A program made the translations under genes and the position numbers. From NCBI GenBank assembly GCA_017473085.1, contig JAFUNF010000023.1, positions 1-48,887 on the forward strand: a stretch of DNA of 48,887 nucleotides, given 5' to 3'. The stretch's first letter is position 1; every line of letters begins with the position of its first letter. This stretch comes from Clostridia bacterium. Lineage in GTDB: Bacteria; Bacillota; Clostridia; Oscillospirales; CAG-272. A model generated the notes under the pieces. That model searched no databases. It saw only the letters and a program-made list of their open reading frames with translations, and was not told the DNA's origin. Of this stretch, positions 30,434 through 38,601 are shown piece by piece.

Positions 30434-32317
30434 TTATACAGTTAGGCTTGCGTAGGTTACTGCTGTTGGGTTTTCGCTTGCTGTTCCGTTATGGAGGTAG
30501 AGAAGCTTGCCGTTTGCTATTACGTAGCCACAGCAGTAAACTGTTGCGTTTGCGTAAGCTTCAAGTCCTACAATCTTCATTTCGAAAACGTCGTAGGCTC
30601 TTTCCGAGAAGTCAACGGATGCTACCTTATTTTTAAAGGCACCTGTTTCTGTGTCGTAAAGAGCGCCACCGAATTGACCAGCTACCTCGTCACTTGGGTC
30701 GGTATCCTCAACTGCGGCTAAAAGACCGAAGGAGATTTCGCCGAAAAACTCCTTATATTGAGGAAGTAGTGTTTTGTCTATTGCAAGGGATTGCATAATT
30801 GCTCCATTATAATCAGACTTGGAGAAGCCTGCAAAGGAGAATAGTGCATCAATTGTTGAGTCAACCTCTTCCTTTGCACATTGTGTTCTTGTGCAAACGC
30901 CTGTAAGGCTACAAGCACTTACGAATTGACCATTTGTAAATACAGGTGTTAGCTCGCCAAATGCGTGAGTGCCCTCGTAGAATGCATTACAATGGTTTAC
31001 GTCGTAAACAAGGAAGTTTTTCTTTGAGGATTTATCACTATCACTCAATGCCAAATAGTCGCTTATGGAAAGCACGGTTGTTGTATCTACAACAAAGGCG
31101 CCGTTGCTACTTGTGTTTGAACTGGATTTTAATGATTCTGCTTGTGCTTGCGTGCCTGCAAAGAAGAAGGCAACACCACTTGTCTTTGCACCATTAAAGG
31201 TACCCTGTGGGAATGCAGTTACGCCCTGTGGAATGTACATTTCGTTGAAGTACACCTTTTCAAATGGATATACGCCTGATTCAGTTGTCATTTCAAGGTT
31301 AGCAGGAAGAACAATTGTGTTAATCGTCTTATAATTACCTGCAAAGGCACACTTGCCGATTGTTGTAACGCCATTAGGAATTACAAGCTTATCTTGAACA
31401 ATTAGATGTCCACCAAAGGCATATTGACCGATTGCAGTTAGGGTTTGTGGTAGCTCAAGTGAGGTAATAGCTGTACTGTTAAATGCGTATTCTACAACCT
31501 CTGTTAGCTGAGTGTTTTTAAAGTTTTCAAGGGTTGTAAGCTTTGTCTTTTCAAAGGCACCCCTTCCAATATAGGTTAGGGTTGATGGGAAGTAGAATGT
31601 GGTTATCAAGGATTTCTCAAATGCGTACTGACCTATATGAGTAATTTGTGCATCATGAGGAACTGTAACTGTTGCAAGGCTCGTGCAGGTTGTTGCTGCC
31701 CATTGCTCAATTCTTGTAACCGTTGAAGGAAGAGAAAGAGCTGTAAGAGCATAGCATTTAGAGAAAGTGCCTGAATTGTCGTTGTAAGTGGCATTAGGGT
31801 TTCCACTCAAAGCTGTAATCTTTGTCTTTTCTAAGTTATCAACGTGAGTAAGAGCGGAGCATTGGTTGAAGGTACCAACACCAATCTCCTCAAGAGTAGT
31901 TGGGAATTTAACTGTAACCAAAACCTTGTTTTCTTCGCTTCCTGAAATGTGGAAGGACCAGTTAGTCATAGTTGTAATTCCCTCTGGAATTTCCATACGA
32001 ACAACGTAGCGTCTTATTTCCTTATCGGCAGAGAGAGTAACGCCCAATTTCTCTCTTACGGCTGTTGGAACTGACCAGGTAAAGGTCTCGCTGTCCTTGA
32101 TTAAGTAGTAGGCTGGTACTGTGTAGTAGGTGCCGTCTACTGCCACTACTGCGCGTGCGTTTTTGTCAATTGTGCTTGGCTCGGTAATGTCCTCAACTGT
32201 GTCGAGAGTGCCGTACTCGCTTGATTCTGTGCTTGAAGCAAAGGATACAAGAGAAAGGGCAAGAGTAAAAGCTAAAACACAAGACAAGATTAATGTTAGC
32301 TTTAATGCTTTTTTCAT
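30434..32317 (-). CDS. secreted BspA-type LRR protein with conserved C-terminal domain (copy A)
   Basis: A 627-residue exported protein. The signal peptide is MKKALKLTLILSCVLAFTLA through SFA (about 1-27). Residues about 95-390 are LRR_5 repeats (IGQYAFEKSLITTFYFPSTL). The last 190 residues form a domain shared with two other proteins here: C-x-x-F-Y-x-G-x-H, then C-T-R-x-x-C, then LFSFAGFSKSDYNGAIMQ, FGEISFGLLAAVED, NKVASVDFSERAYDVFEMKI and YCCGYVI. There is no LPXTG or other wall anchor, so it is released or held by the C-terminal domain. Its role, such as adhesion or glycan or protein binding, is inferred. Its promoter is at 32352-32380. Confidence 0.85.
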   Translation of the reverse strand: MKKALKLTLILSCVLAFTLALSLVSFASSTESSEYGTLDTVEDITEPSTIDKNARAVVAVDGTYYTVPAYYLIKDSETFTWSVPTAVREKLGVTLSADKEIRRYVVRMEIPEGITTMTNWSFHISGSEENKVLVTVKFPTTLEEIGVGTFNQCSALTHVDNLEKTKITALSGNPNATYNDNSGTFSKCYALTALSLPSTVTRIEQWAATTCTSLATVTVPHDAQITHIGQYAFEKSLITTFYFPSTLTYIGRGAFEKTKLTTLENFKNTQLTEVVEYAFNSTAITSLELPQTLTAIGQYAFGGHLIVQDKLVIPNGVTTIGKCAFAGNYKTINTIVLPANLEMTTESGVYPFEKVYFNEMYIPQGVTAFPQGTFNGAKTSGVAFFFAGTQAQAESLKSSSNTSSNGAFVVDTTTVLSISDYLALSDSDKSSKKNFLVYDVNHCNAFYEGTHAFGELTPVFTNGQFVSACSLTGVCTRTQCAKEEVDSTIDALFSFAGFSKSDYNGAIMQSLAIDKTLLPQYKEFFGEISFGLLAAVEDTDPSDEVAGQFGGALYDTETGAFKNKVASVDFSERAYDVFEMKIVGLEAYANATVYCCGYVIANGKLLYLHNGTASENPTAVTYASLTV

Positions 32318-32351
32318 AATATTTCTCCTTTAAAGATATATTTACATTTTA

Positions 32352-32380
32352 ATATTACCATATAAAGAATAATTTGTCAA
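32352..32380 (-). promoter_or_regulatory. promoter of secreted LRR copy A
   Basis: Minus strand: perfect -35 TTGACA (32375-32380), 17-bp spacer, -10 TAATAT (32352-32357). Confidence 0.75.
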
Positions 32381-32450
32381 TAAAAAGGTTGCTCGAATAT
32401 GGGTGAGGTTCTTAGTGGAGAATTTGCAACTTGACAAAAGTGCAAGCATC

Positions 32451-32712
32451 GCATTTGACTAGTCAAATGCAAATGTGGGCTAAGCCCAACCCCTTATTAC
32501 AAGCAGAAAGAGAGAACAAATCGATTCGTAGCCGAAATGTCCTCTCTTTTCTGTTGGTGAAGTTTTTGCTAACGTAAAAGTGAAGTTAAGTTTGCCCACT
32601 TTGCCGAAGGCAAAACTTCACTCACGAAGTGAACTTCACTATCGCAGATAACTTCACTTGCCCGCAAGGGCAAACTTAGTTATGCGTGTTCTCCGTTAAG
32701 GATAACACGCAT
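32451..32712. repeat. composite hairpin repeat element, copy 2
   Basis: A 262-bp element. It starts with a perfect 20-bp palindrome GCATTTGACTAGTCAAATGC (32451-32470). Next is the hairpin beginning GAGAGAACAAATCG and ending CCGAAATGTCCTCTC, then TGTTGGTGAAGTTTTTGC. A string of small palindromes follows (CAC/GTG, ATC/GAT, GCCC/GGGC) linked by AACTTCACT. It ends in ATGCGTGTT/AACACGCAT (32682-32712) with TCTCCGTTAAGG between. The start, hairpin, linkers and end are shared with 48376-48763 while the internal string differs in length. No protein is encoded. Confidence 0.82.
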
Positions 32713-32732
32713 ATGTGAGCAACCTTTTTTTG

Positions 32733-34811
32733 TTATGATATGGAGCTATAAGTGATTGCAGTAGGAGTACTACTTACTGTACCATTATGTAGATAGTAAA
32801 GCTGTCCGTTTACCAAAATGTAGCCACAGCAGTAAATTTGTGCGTTTGCGTAATCGTTGAGCCCTGTTATTATCAATTCAAAAATATCGTAGCTGTTCTT
32901 TGAAAAATCAATGCTTGCAACCTTATTTTTAAAGGTATTGCTTTCGCTATCGTAAAGAACACCACCAAATTGACCAGCTACCTCGTCGCTTGGGTCAACG
33001 TCCTCAACTGCACCTATCAAGCCAAAGGATATATCACCAAAGAGCGTGGTGTATTCGTCAACAAGGCTTCTATCTATTGCAAAGGACTGCATAATCGCTC
33101 CGTTATAATCAGACTTGGAGAAGCCTGCAAAGGAAAATAGTGGGTCAAGTGTGGATTTTATAACTCCCTCGCCACAGCCATTTCTTGTGCATAGTGTGCC
33201 AACATTACAGGTGCTTATAAAGCTATCTCCTGTAAATACAGGGGTGTCAGTATCGGAGAATGCGTGTCCGTCATAGAGCACATCGCAGGGCTTACAGCCG
33301 TAAACCAACAGGTTTTTGCCACTAAAGGTTTTGCCCTCTGGAACTGTGCCGTCCTCCTTGTACGCAAGGTATTCCTCGTAGGTACAAAGAATTGCACTTG
33401 AGAAATAGGCGTTGCCTGAGTTGATTGTTCCTGTGGCAATAAGAGTTTCATAGTCGTTGCCTGCAAAAAATATTACTCCACCTGCGGTGTTTTGACCATT
33501 TTGCTTAAGGTAAGTAGAATAAAAGGCTTCTTTTCCCACGGAGGTAAGCATAGGTATAGAAACTGTTGCAAGCTTTGAGCAGTATTTGAACATTGTAGCG
33601 CCTACGACTGAGCCACGCAAGCGAACGGAGGTAATGGAAGAGCAGCTTTCAAAGACACTGTCGCCTACGGTAGTAAGAGTAGAGGGTAAGTCGAGGGAGA
33701 CGAACCCTGCTTTATAGAAGGCATAATTACCTATTGTGGTTAATCCCTCGCAGAAGTTAAAGCTTGTAAGAGCGGAGCAATTTCTAAAGGCACGCTCGCC
33801 AATTTCTACAAGGCTTTTGGTAGTTTTTACGGATTTAAGACCTGAGCAGGCATCAAACATATACGTACCAATAATTGATCCTCTATAATCAACGGACTCA
33901 AGAGAAGTACAGCCGTAAAAAGCGGTAGTGCCAACTGAGGATACTGATGCAGGGATTGTTATTGAAGTGAACGACGTACAGTTTTTAAAGGCTGATTTTC
34001 CAATGCTTGTTAAGACGTTGCCCAAATTAATGGATTGGAGCGCGTTGCAGTTGTAAAAGGCGGTCTCGCCAATTTCGGTAACGTTATCATTCAACGTTAT
34101 TGCTGAAAGCGATGAGCATCCGTTAAATGCCTGGCTTTTGACAGAGGTTACACCTTCAAAGCCTGTAACGGTGGTCAATGAGGAGCATTGATAGAAGCAT
34201 TGTGAATCAATTACTGAAATACCCCTTGAGAATTTCAATGTGGTTAGCTTCGTTGCACCCAGAAATGCTATGTTGGTATTCATACTTGTTACAGAGTCGG
34301 GAATTTCCACCTCTTCAACGGTTGAATTGTTATAGAAGGGACAATCTCCTATTGAGGTAACGGTGTCTGGGATTTTAACGTAAATTATACAGTCTATACC
34401 TTGGTCGTCTCTGAAGTTTCTGTCCTCCATTGAGGTAAAGCCAACGGGGATTTCAAGCTTTAAAATTGAAGCATAGCTATAGGTAATGTTTGTTGCTTCG
34501 TTTATAGCGGTAAAATCAAGCTCTGTTCTTTTAGATGAAAATATCGTATCAGTACATTTTAAAATGTAATATGCGGGATAGGTTGTATAAACCGTTGTTT
34601 CCTCTTGGGTGTCGGGGTCGGTTACTGTATGTGATAGCATAACCCTTGAGGTTGTATCAAAGGTAACTGTGCCATCTGTTGTGGTTTTGGCACTAAAGCC
34701 ATCTAGGGATTTTGTTTCTGTCCATTCGGGGACAGTTGCACCAACTGTGATTGCAAAGGTGCAAGCTAACAGTGACACTATAAGAAGCGTTAATAATATT
34801 TTCTTTTTCAT
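32733..34811 (-). CDS. secreted BspA-type LRR protein with conserved C-terminal domain (copy B), in the xylAB operon
   Basis: A 692-residue exported protein. The signal peptide is MKKKILLTLLIVSLLACTFA plus ITVGA (1-25). LRR_5 repeats span about 120-430 (IGETAFYNCNALQSINLGNV). The C-terminal 190 residues are very similar to copy A (LFSFAGFSKSDYNGAIMQS, DPSDEVAGQFGG, YCCGYI), including C-x-x-x-Y-x-G-H and C-T-R-x-x-C. The gene starts 18 bp after the xylB stop codon, with AAAGGAGG in that gap and no promoter, so it belongs to the xylA-xylB operon. This points to a surface role during growth on xylose-containing glycans. No anchor motif is seen. Confidence 0.86.
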   Translation of the reverse strand: MKKKILLTLLIVSLLACTFAITVGATVPEWTETKSLDGFSAKTTTDGTVTFDTTSRVMLSHTVTDPDTQEETTVYTTYPAYYILKCTDTIFSSKRTELDFTAINEATNITYSYASILKLEIPVGFTSMEDRNFRDDQGIDCIIYVKIPDTVTSIGDCPFYNNSTVEEVEIPDSVTSMNTNIAFLGATKLTTLKFSRGISVIDSQCFYQCSSLTTVTGFEGVTSVKSQAFNGCSSLSAITLNDNVTEIGETAFYNCNALQSINLGNVLTSIGKSAFKNCTSFTSITIPASVSSVGTTAFYGCTSLESVDYRGSIIGTYMFDACSGLKSVKTTKSLVEIGERAFRNCSALTSFNFCEGLTTIGNYAFYKAGFVSLDLPSTLTTVGDSVFESCSSITSVRLRGSVVGATMFKYCSKLATVSIPMLTSVGKEAFYSTYLKQNGQNTAGGVIFFAGNDYETLIATGTINSGNAYFSSAILCTYEEYLAYKEDGTVPEGKTFSGKNLLVYGCKPCDVLYDGHAFSDTDTPVFTGDSFISTCNVGTLCTRNGCGEGVIKSTLDPLFSFAGFSKSDYNGAIMQSFAIDRSLVDEYTTLFGDISFGLIGAVEDVDPSDEVAGQFGGVLYDSESNTFKNKVASIDFSKNSYDIFELIITGLNDYANAQIYCCGYILVNGQLYYLHNGTVSSTPTAITYSSIS

Positions 34812-34829
34812 TATTTCCTCCTTTTGAAT

Positions 34830-36302
34830 TTAGAATTGCTTATATACGTCTTTAAGTGCTGGGTAAAGCTTTTTCCAAAGCTGATATTTTTTCTCGTATT
34901 TTTCTACAAGGGAAGGCTCGGGCTTTGTTTCGTCCTTAATTTTTACAAGAGAGCTTGTAGCCTCCTCAACGCTTGAATACTCGCCACAGCCCACCATTGC
35001 AAGAATTGCGCCACCATAGGAGGGGCCCTCCTCGATTTCTGTTCTTAAAACAGGAATACCAAGGACGTTTGCAAGGATTTTTCTCCAAAGTGGGCTTTTT
35101 GCACCACCTCCACAGACTGTGGTTTTTTCTATTTTTACGCCACCCTGCTTTGCAATTTCAACACAATCACGAAGAGCAAAGGCAACTCCCTCTAAAACGG
35201 AAAGAGTCATTTGACTTCTTTTGGTGTTTGGTCGCATACCGATAAACACACCACGAGCGTCTGTGTCGTTGTGAGGGCTTCTTTCGCCCATTAGGTAGGG
35301 GAGGAACAAAACCTCGTTTATACCAAGGAATTGGTCACACTCACTTTCCTCACGTCTGAAATCCGTTGTGCCTAAAATGTCCTCAACCCACCACTTATTA
35401 CAGGAGGCAGCAGAGAGAATACAGCCCATTAGGTGATATTTGCCATTTGAGTGGCAGAAGCTATGGAGTGCATTTGATGAGTCAACGAAGAAATTATCCT
35501 GTGACACGAAAACAGTACCACTCGTGCCAAGGGAAATATTACAGCTACCATTATTTACAGTACCTGTGCCAACGGCAGCACCTGCGTTGTCGCCTGCACC
35601 TATGATAATTGAAACGTGGTCGCTAAGTCCAAGCTTGCTTGCAAGCTCCTTTTTTAACGTGCCTATTTTTTCGTAGGATTCGTAGAGCGTGGGGAGCATG
35701 CTTTCGTCAATACCACAGGTAGACAGCATTTCCTTGCTCCAGCATCTGTTTTTAACGTCTAAAAGAAGCATACCAGAGGCATCGGAAAAATCTGTTGCGA
35801 AGGAGCCACTAAGCATATATGCCAAATAGTCCTTTGGTAGCATAATTTTTTTGATTTTTGCAAATATTTCAGGCTCGTTTTCCTTAACCCATAGAATTTT
35901 AGGAGCAGTAAAGCCTGCAAAGGCAATATTTGCTGTGCACTGGGACAAGACGTCCTTGCCAACTACTGTGTTTAAATAGTCGGTTTCCTTAAAGGTACGG
36001 CCATCATTCCAAAGGATTGCAGGGCGTAAAACTCGGTCATTTTCGTCAAGAATTACAAGTCCGTGCATTTGTCCACCGAAGGAAATACCACGCACGCTTG
36101 CCTTGTCACAATCTAAGAGTAGCTCGCCCATTGCTTCAAGCGTGCTTTCATACCAGCACTCAGGGGATTGCTCACTCCAGCCACTTTGTGGGTAGGAAAC
36201 AGGATAGGAGCGAGAGGCTGATTTTAATATTTTGCCATCGGCACCAACCAAGGATAGCTTAACCGAGGAGGTGCCTAAGTCTATTCCTATATAAGTATTC
36301 AT
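34830..36302 (-). CDS. xylB: xylulokinase
   Basis: A 490-residue FGGY-family sugar kinase that phosphorylates D-xylulose with ATP to xylulose 5-phosphate, the second step of the isomerase pathway. It starts YIGIDLGTSSVKLSLVGADG (phosphate-1 motif). It has SFGGQMHGLVILDENDRVLRP and AILWND for substrate binding, GAGDNAGAAVGTG, the FGGY signature region VLEGVAFALRDCVEIAKQGG, and CGGGAKSPLWRKILANVLG. It lies 9 bp downstream of xylA and 18 bp upstream of the secreted LRR gene in one operon. It acts in the cytosol. Confidence 0.94.
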   Translation of the reverse strand: MNTYIGIDLGTSSVKLSLVGADGKILKSASRSYPVSYPQSGWSEQSPECWYESTLEAMGELLLDCDKASVRGISFGGQMHGLVILDENDRVLRPAILWNDGRTFKETDYLNTVVGKDVLSQCTANIAFAGFTAPKILWVKENEPEIFAKIKKIMLPKDYLAYMLSGSFATDFSDASGMLLLDVKNRCWSKEMLSTCGIDESMLPTLYESYEKIGTLKKELASKLGLSDHVSIIIGAGDNAGAAVGTGTVNNGSCNISLGTSGTVFVSQDNFFVDSSNALHSFCHSNGKYHLMGCILSAASCNKWWVEDILGTTDFRREESECDQFLGINEVLFLPYLMGERSPHNDTDARGVFIGMRPNTKRSQMTLSVLEGVAFALRDCVEIAKQGGVKIEKTTVCGGGAKSPLWRKILANVLGIPVLRTEIEEGPSYGGAILAMVGCGEYSSVEEATSSLVKIKDETKPEPSLVEKYEKKYQLWKKLYPALKDVYKQF

Positions 36303-36311
36303 TTTTATACC

Positions 36312-37627
36312 TTAGTTAAAAAGAATTTGGTTGATAACACCCTCTAAGTATTCCTGCTTGCCACTGCCTGGGAGTGATGCTTTACCCAAGCTCTCAGCAT
36401 AAGAGGAAATTTCCTCAAGAGTTGCGTTACCTGAAAGGATTTTTTTACCAAGCTCGGTATTGTAGTAGCTTGAATATCTTTGTGCCTTGAACTCGTCAAT
36501 TCTTCCGTCCTCGATAAGCTCTGCTGCCTTGATAAGACCAAGTGCAAAGGTATCCATACCTAAAATAAAGCCGATAAACATATCCTCGTAGGTATAGGAT
36601 GGGCGTCTGTTCTTTGCATCGAAGTTAAAGCCACCTGTAAGTCCACCAGCCTTTAATACCTCGTACATACACATAGTAGCAGAATATACGTCAAATGGGA
36701 ATTCGTCTGTGTCCCAGCCAAGCAAGTAATCGCCTTGGTTTGCATCAATTGAGCCAAGCATACCATTGATGGCACTAATGCGAAGGTCGTGCTCAAAGGT
36801 GTGACCTGCAAGGGTTGCGTGGTTAGCCTCAATGTTCATCTTAAAGTCCTTGTCAAGACCATGAGCCTTCAAAAAGCCGATTGCCGTTGCTGCGTCGAAA
36901 TCGTATTGGTGCTTCATTGGCTCCTTTGGCTTAGGCTCGATGTAGAAATCTCCTGTAAAGCCGATTTTTCTACCATATTCAACTGCCATCTTCATTAAGC
37001 GAGCAATGTTGTCCTGCTCGAACTTAACATCGGTGTTGACAAGAGTTTCATAGCCCTCACGACCACCCCAGAATACGTAGCCACGACCACCTAACTTAAC
37101 AGTCAGGTCAAGAGCCTTTTTAACCTGTGCACAGGCAAATGCAAATACCTCTGCACTGTTTGAGCTACCTGCACCATTACAGAAGCGAGGATTTGAGAAC
37201 ATATTAGCAGTACCCCAAAGACATTTAATGCCTGTTTGGTTCATCTTTTCAAGTATGTAGTCGGTAATTTCGTCAAGGCGACGATTTGTTTCGTTGATGT
37301 CCTCTGCCTCGGGAACAATATCAACATCGTGGAAGCAGAAATACTTAATGCCAAGCTTCTGCATAAACTCAAAGCCTGCATCTACCTTAGCTCTTGCGTG
37401 CTCCATTGTGCCGTACTCACAGCCAAAGGATTTATTGGCAACGCCACGACCAAACATATCTGTGCCCTCTGCACAAAGGTTGTGCCACCAAGCCATAGCA
37501 AAGGGTAGGTGCTCGGACATTTTCTTGCCCATAATAACTCTGTCGGGTCGTAATACTTAAATGAGAGTGGGTTTTTACTCTTAGGACCCTCGTATTTGAT
37601 TTGTGGAATGTTTTCAAAAATTGACAT
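36312..37627 (-). CDS. xylA: xylose isomerase, disrupted by a one-base frameshift near the N-terminus
   Basis: XylA converts D-xylose to D-xylulose. Residues [14 protein letters not shown] to YYDPTE are read from ATG 37627. The rest, [20 protein letters not shown] onward, is in another frame starting 37532. A single missing base between 37537 and 37540 accounts for the break: GAG-TTATT-ATG where E-V-I-M needs GAGGTTATTATG. Repair gives a normal 438 residues. All metal and catalytic residues are downstream ([60 protein letters not shown]). AAAGGAGC precedes ATG 37627. It could be a sequencing error, a real mutation or, less likely, programmed frameshifting. Translation from 37532 alone would lack about 31 residues. 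Confidence 0.88.
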
Positions 37628-37668
37628 AACAATGCTCCTTTAAAAATATTTATCTATTTTAATATTAA

Positions 37669-37729
37669 TATATAACCGTTGCAATTTCTATTCATTAGTG
37701 GTATAATTATAATCATAAATTAAGATTTT
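37669..37729 (-). promoter_or_regulatory. xylAB promoter with AraC-type operator
   Basis: On the minus strand the 20-bp site AAAATCTTAATTTATGATTA (37729-37710) is followed, 15 nt later, by TGAATAGAAA. A GGTTATATA block then has its -10 hexamer at 37674-37669. The same three blocks occur at identical distances before the GH31 gene (38504-38564). The 20-bp site is 82 nt from xylA. Confidence 0.75.
37679..37707 (+). promoter_or_regulatory. promoter of the AraC-type regulator
   Basis: -35 TTGCAA (37679-37684), 17-bp spacer, -10 TATAAT (37702-37707). It overlaps the divergent xylA promoter. The 20-bp operator (37710-37729) covers its predicted start, so a bound regulator would repress its own gene. 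Confidence 0.7.
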
Positions 37730-37739
37730 GAGGTGTTTT

Positions 37740-38504
37740 ATGGTAATATATGAAGAATTTCGTTCTTACTTAAATTATGAAACCTTTGAGCGTGACGACG
37801 AGGACATTTCCTTTGATTTGCATTTGCACAACAGCTTTGAGATATTTTACGTTATGGAGGGGCAGGTTGTGGTAACTATTGAGGGAAGTGATTATTTAGT
37901 AAGCAAGGGGCAGGCCATTATGATTTTGCCTAACAGAATACACTCCTATCGCACCCCTGAAAAATCAAGGAGCAGAGTACATATTTTTGCCAACAATTAT
38001 ATTAGCTCCTTTTACCACAAGGTTAAGGACAAAATGCCAATAAATCCTGTGTTTGAGCTTGATTTTTCCGTTTTGGACGAGCTTCACACAAGGGAGGCTG
38101 ACAAGTATCTTTTAAAGTCTATTTATTATAGAATAGCACACACCTTGAACAAAAGCACGGAGTTTGTTGAAAGAAAAAGCAAAAGTGCAGATAACTACGT
38201 AAGGATTCTGACCTACATTTCCGAGCATTATCAAGAGCCGATTACGGCAATTGACGTGGCTAAGGAGCTGGGCTACGACCACAGATACGTAACCTCGCTG
38301 ATTAAGAAGGGGCTGAAAAGCACCTTTAGAACTCTTTTGAATGAGTATAGAATTTCTCACGCACAGCACCTTTTGACAACGGAAAATAAGAGCATTTCAC
38401 AAATTGCCTACGAGTGTGGGTACGAGAGTCTTTGCTCCTTTAACAGAAACTTTAAAGAGATAACAGGCACAACGCCTAAGGAGTACAGACAGGATAAAAT
38501 ATAA
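37740..38504 (+). CDS. AraC family regulator of the xylose genes
   Basis: A 254-residue regulator. The N-terminal cupin-like sensor (LHLHNSFEIFYVMEGQVVVTIEGSDYLVSKG, about 30-60) likely binds a sugar. The C-terminal pair of helix-turn-helix motifs (about 160-254: AIDVAKELGYDHRYVTSLIKK and ISQIAYECGYESLCSFNRNF) is standard AraC/XylS. The start at 37740 has GAGGTG upstream; the TTG at 37728 is less likely. It sits between the xylAB operon and the GH31-GH3 genes, and exact copies of a 20-bp site flank it, one facing each target. It is most likely the xylose- or xyloside-responsive activator of both units. Confidence 0.92.
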   Translation: MVIYEEFRSYLNYETFERDDEDISFDLHLHNSFEIFYVMEGQVVVTIEGSDYLVSKGQAIMILPNRIHSYRTPEKSRSRVHIFANNYISSFYHKVKDKMPINPVFELDFSVLDELHTREADKYLLKSIYYRIAHTLNKSTEFVERKSKSADNYVRILTYISEHYQEPITAIDVAKELGYDHRYVTSLIKKGLKSTFRTLLNEYRISHAQHLLTTENKSISQIAYECGYESLCSFNRNFKEITGTTPKEYRQDKI

Positions 38505-38564
38505 AAATCTTAATTTATGATTAGTTTTTAATCCTTGCTGAATAGAAAAGCCGATGGTTATAAT
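38504..38564 (+). promoter_or_regulatory. GH31-GH3 promoter with AraC-type operator
   Basis: The 20-bp site AAAATCTTAATTTATGATTA (38504-38523) is followed by TGAATAGAAA starting 16 nt after its end and a -10 TATAAT at 38559-38564. A possible -35 TTGCTG is at 38535-38540. The site is 78 nt from the start codon. Base positions of the blocks match the xylA promoter exactly. Confidence 0.75.
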
Positions 38565-38601
38565 TTAACATAGTGTTAGAGCATATTAGGAGGTATTTGT
38601 T

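Noticed and set aside
32451-32712. Intact insertion sequence
   Set aside because: No open frame for a transposase and no clear terminal inverted repeats between the two ends; described only as a non-coding repeat element.
37710-38523. Invertible DNA segment, because identical 20-bp inverted repeats flank the araC-type gene
   Set aside because: Both copies sit at fixed distances from promoters with further matching blocks, which fits operators; no recombinase is nearby.
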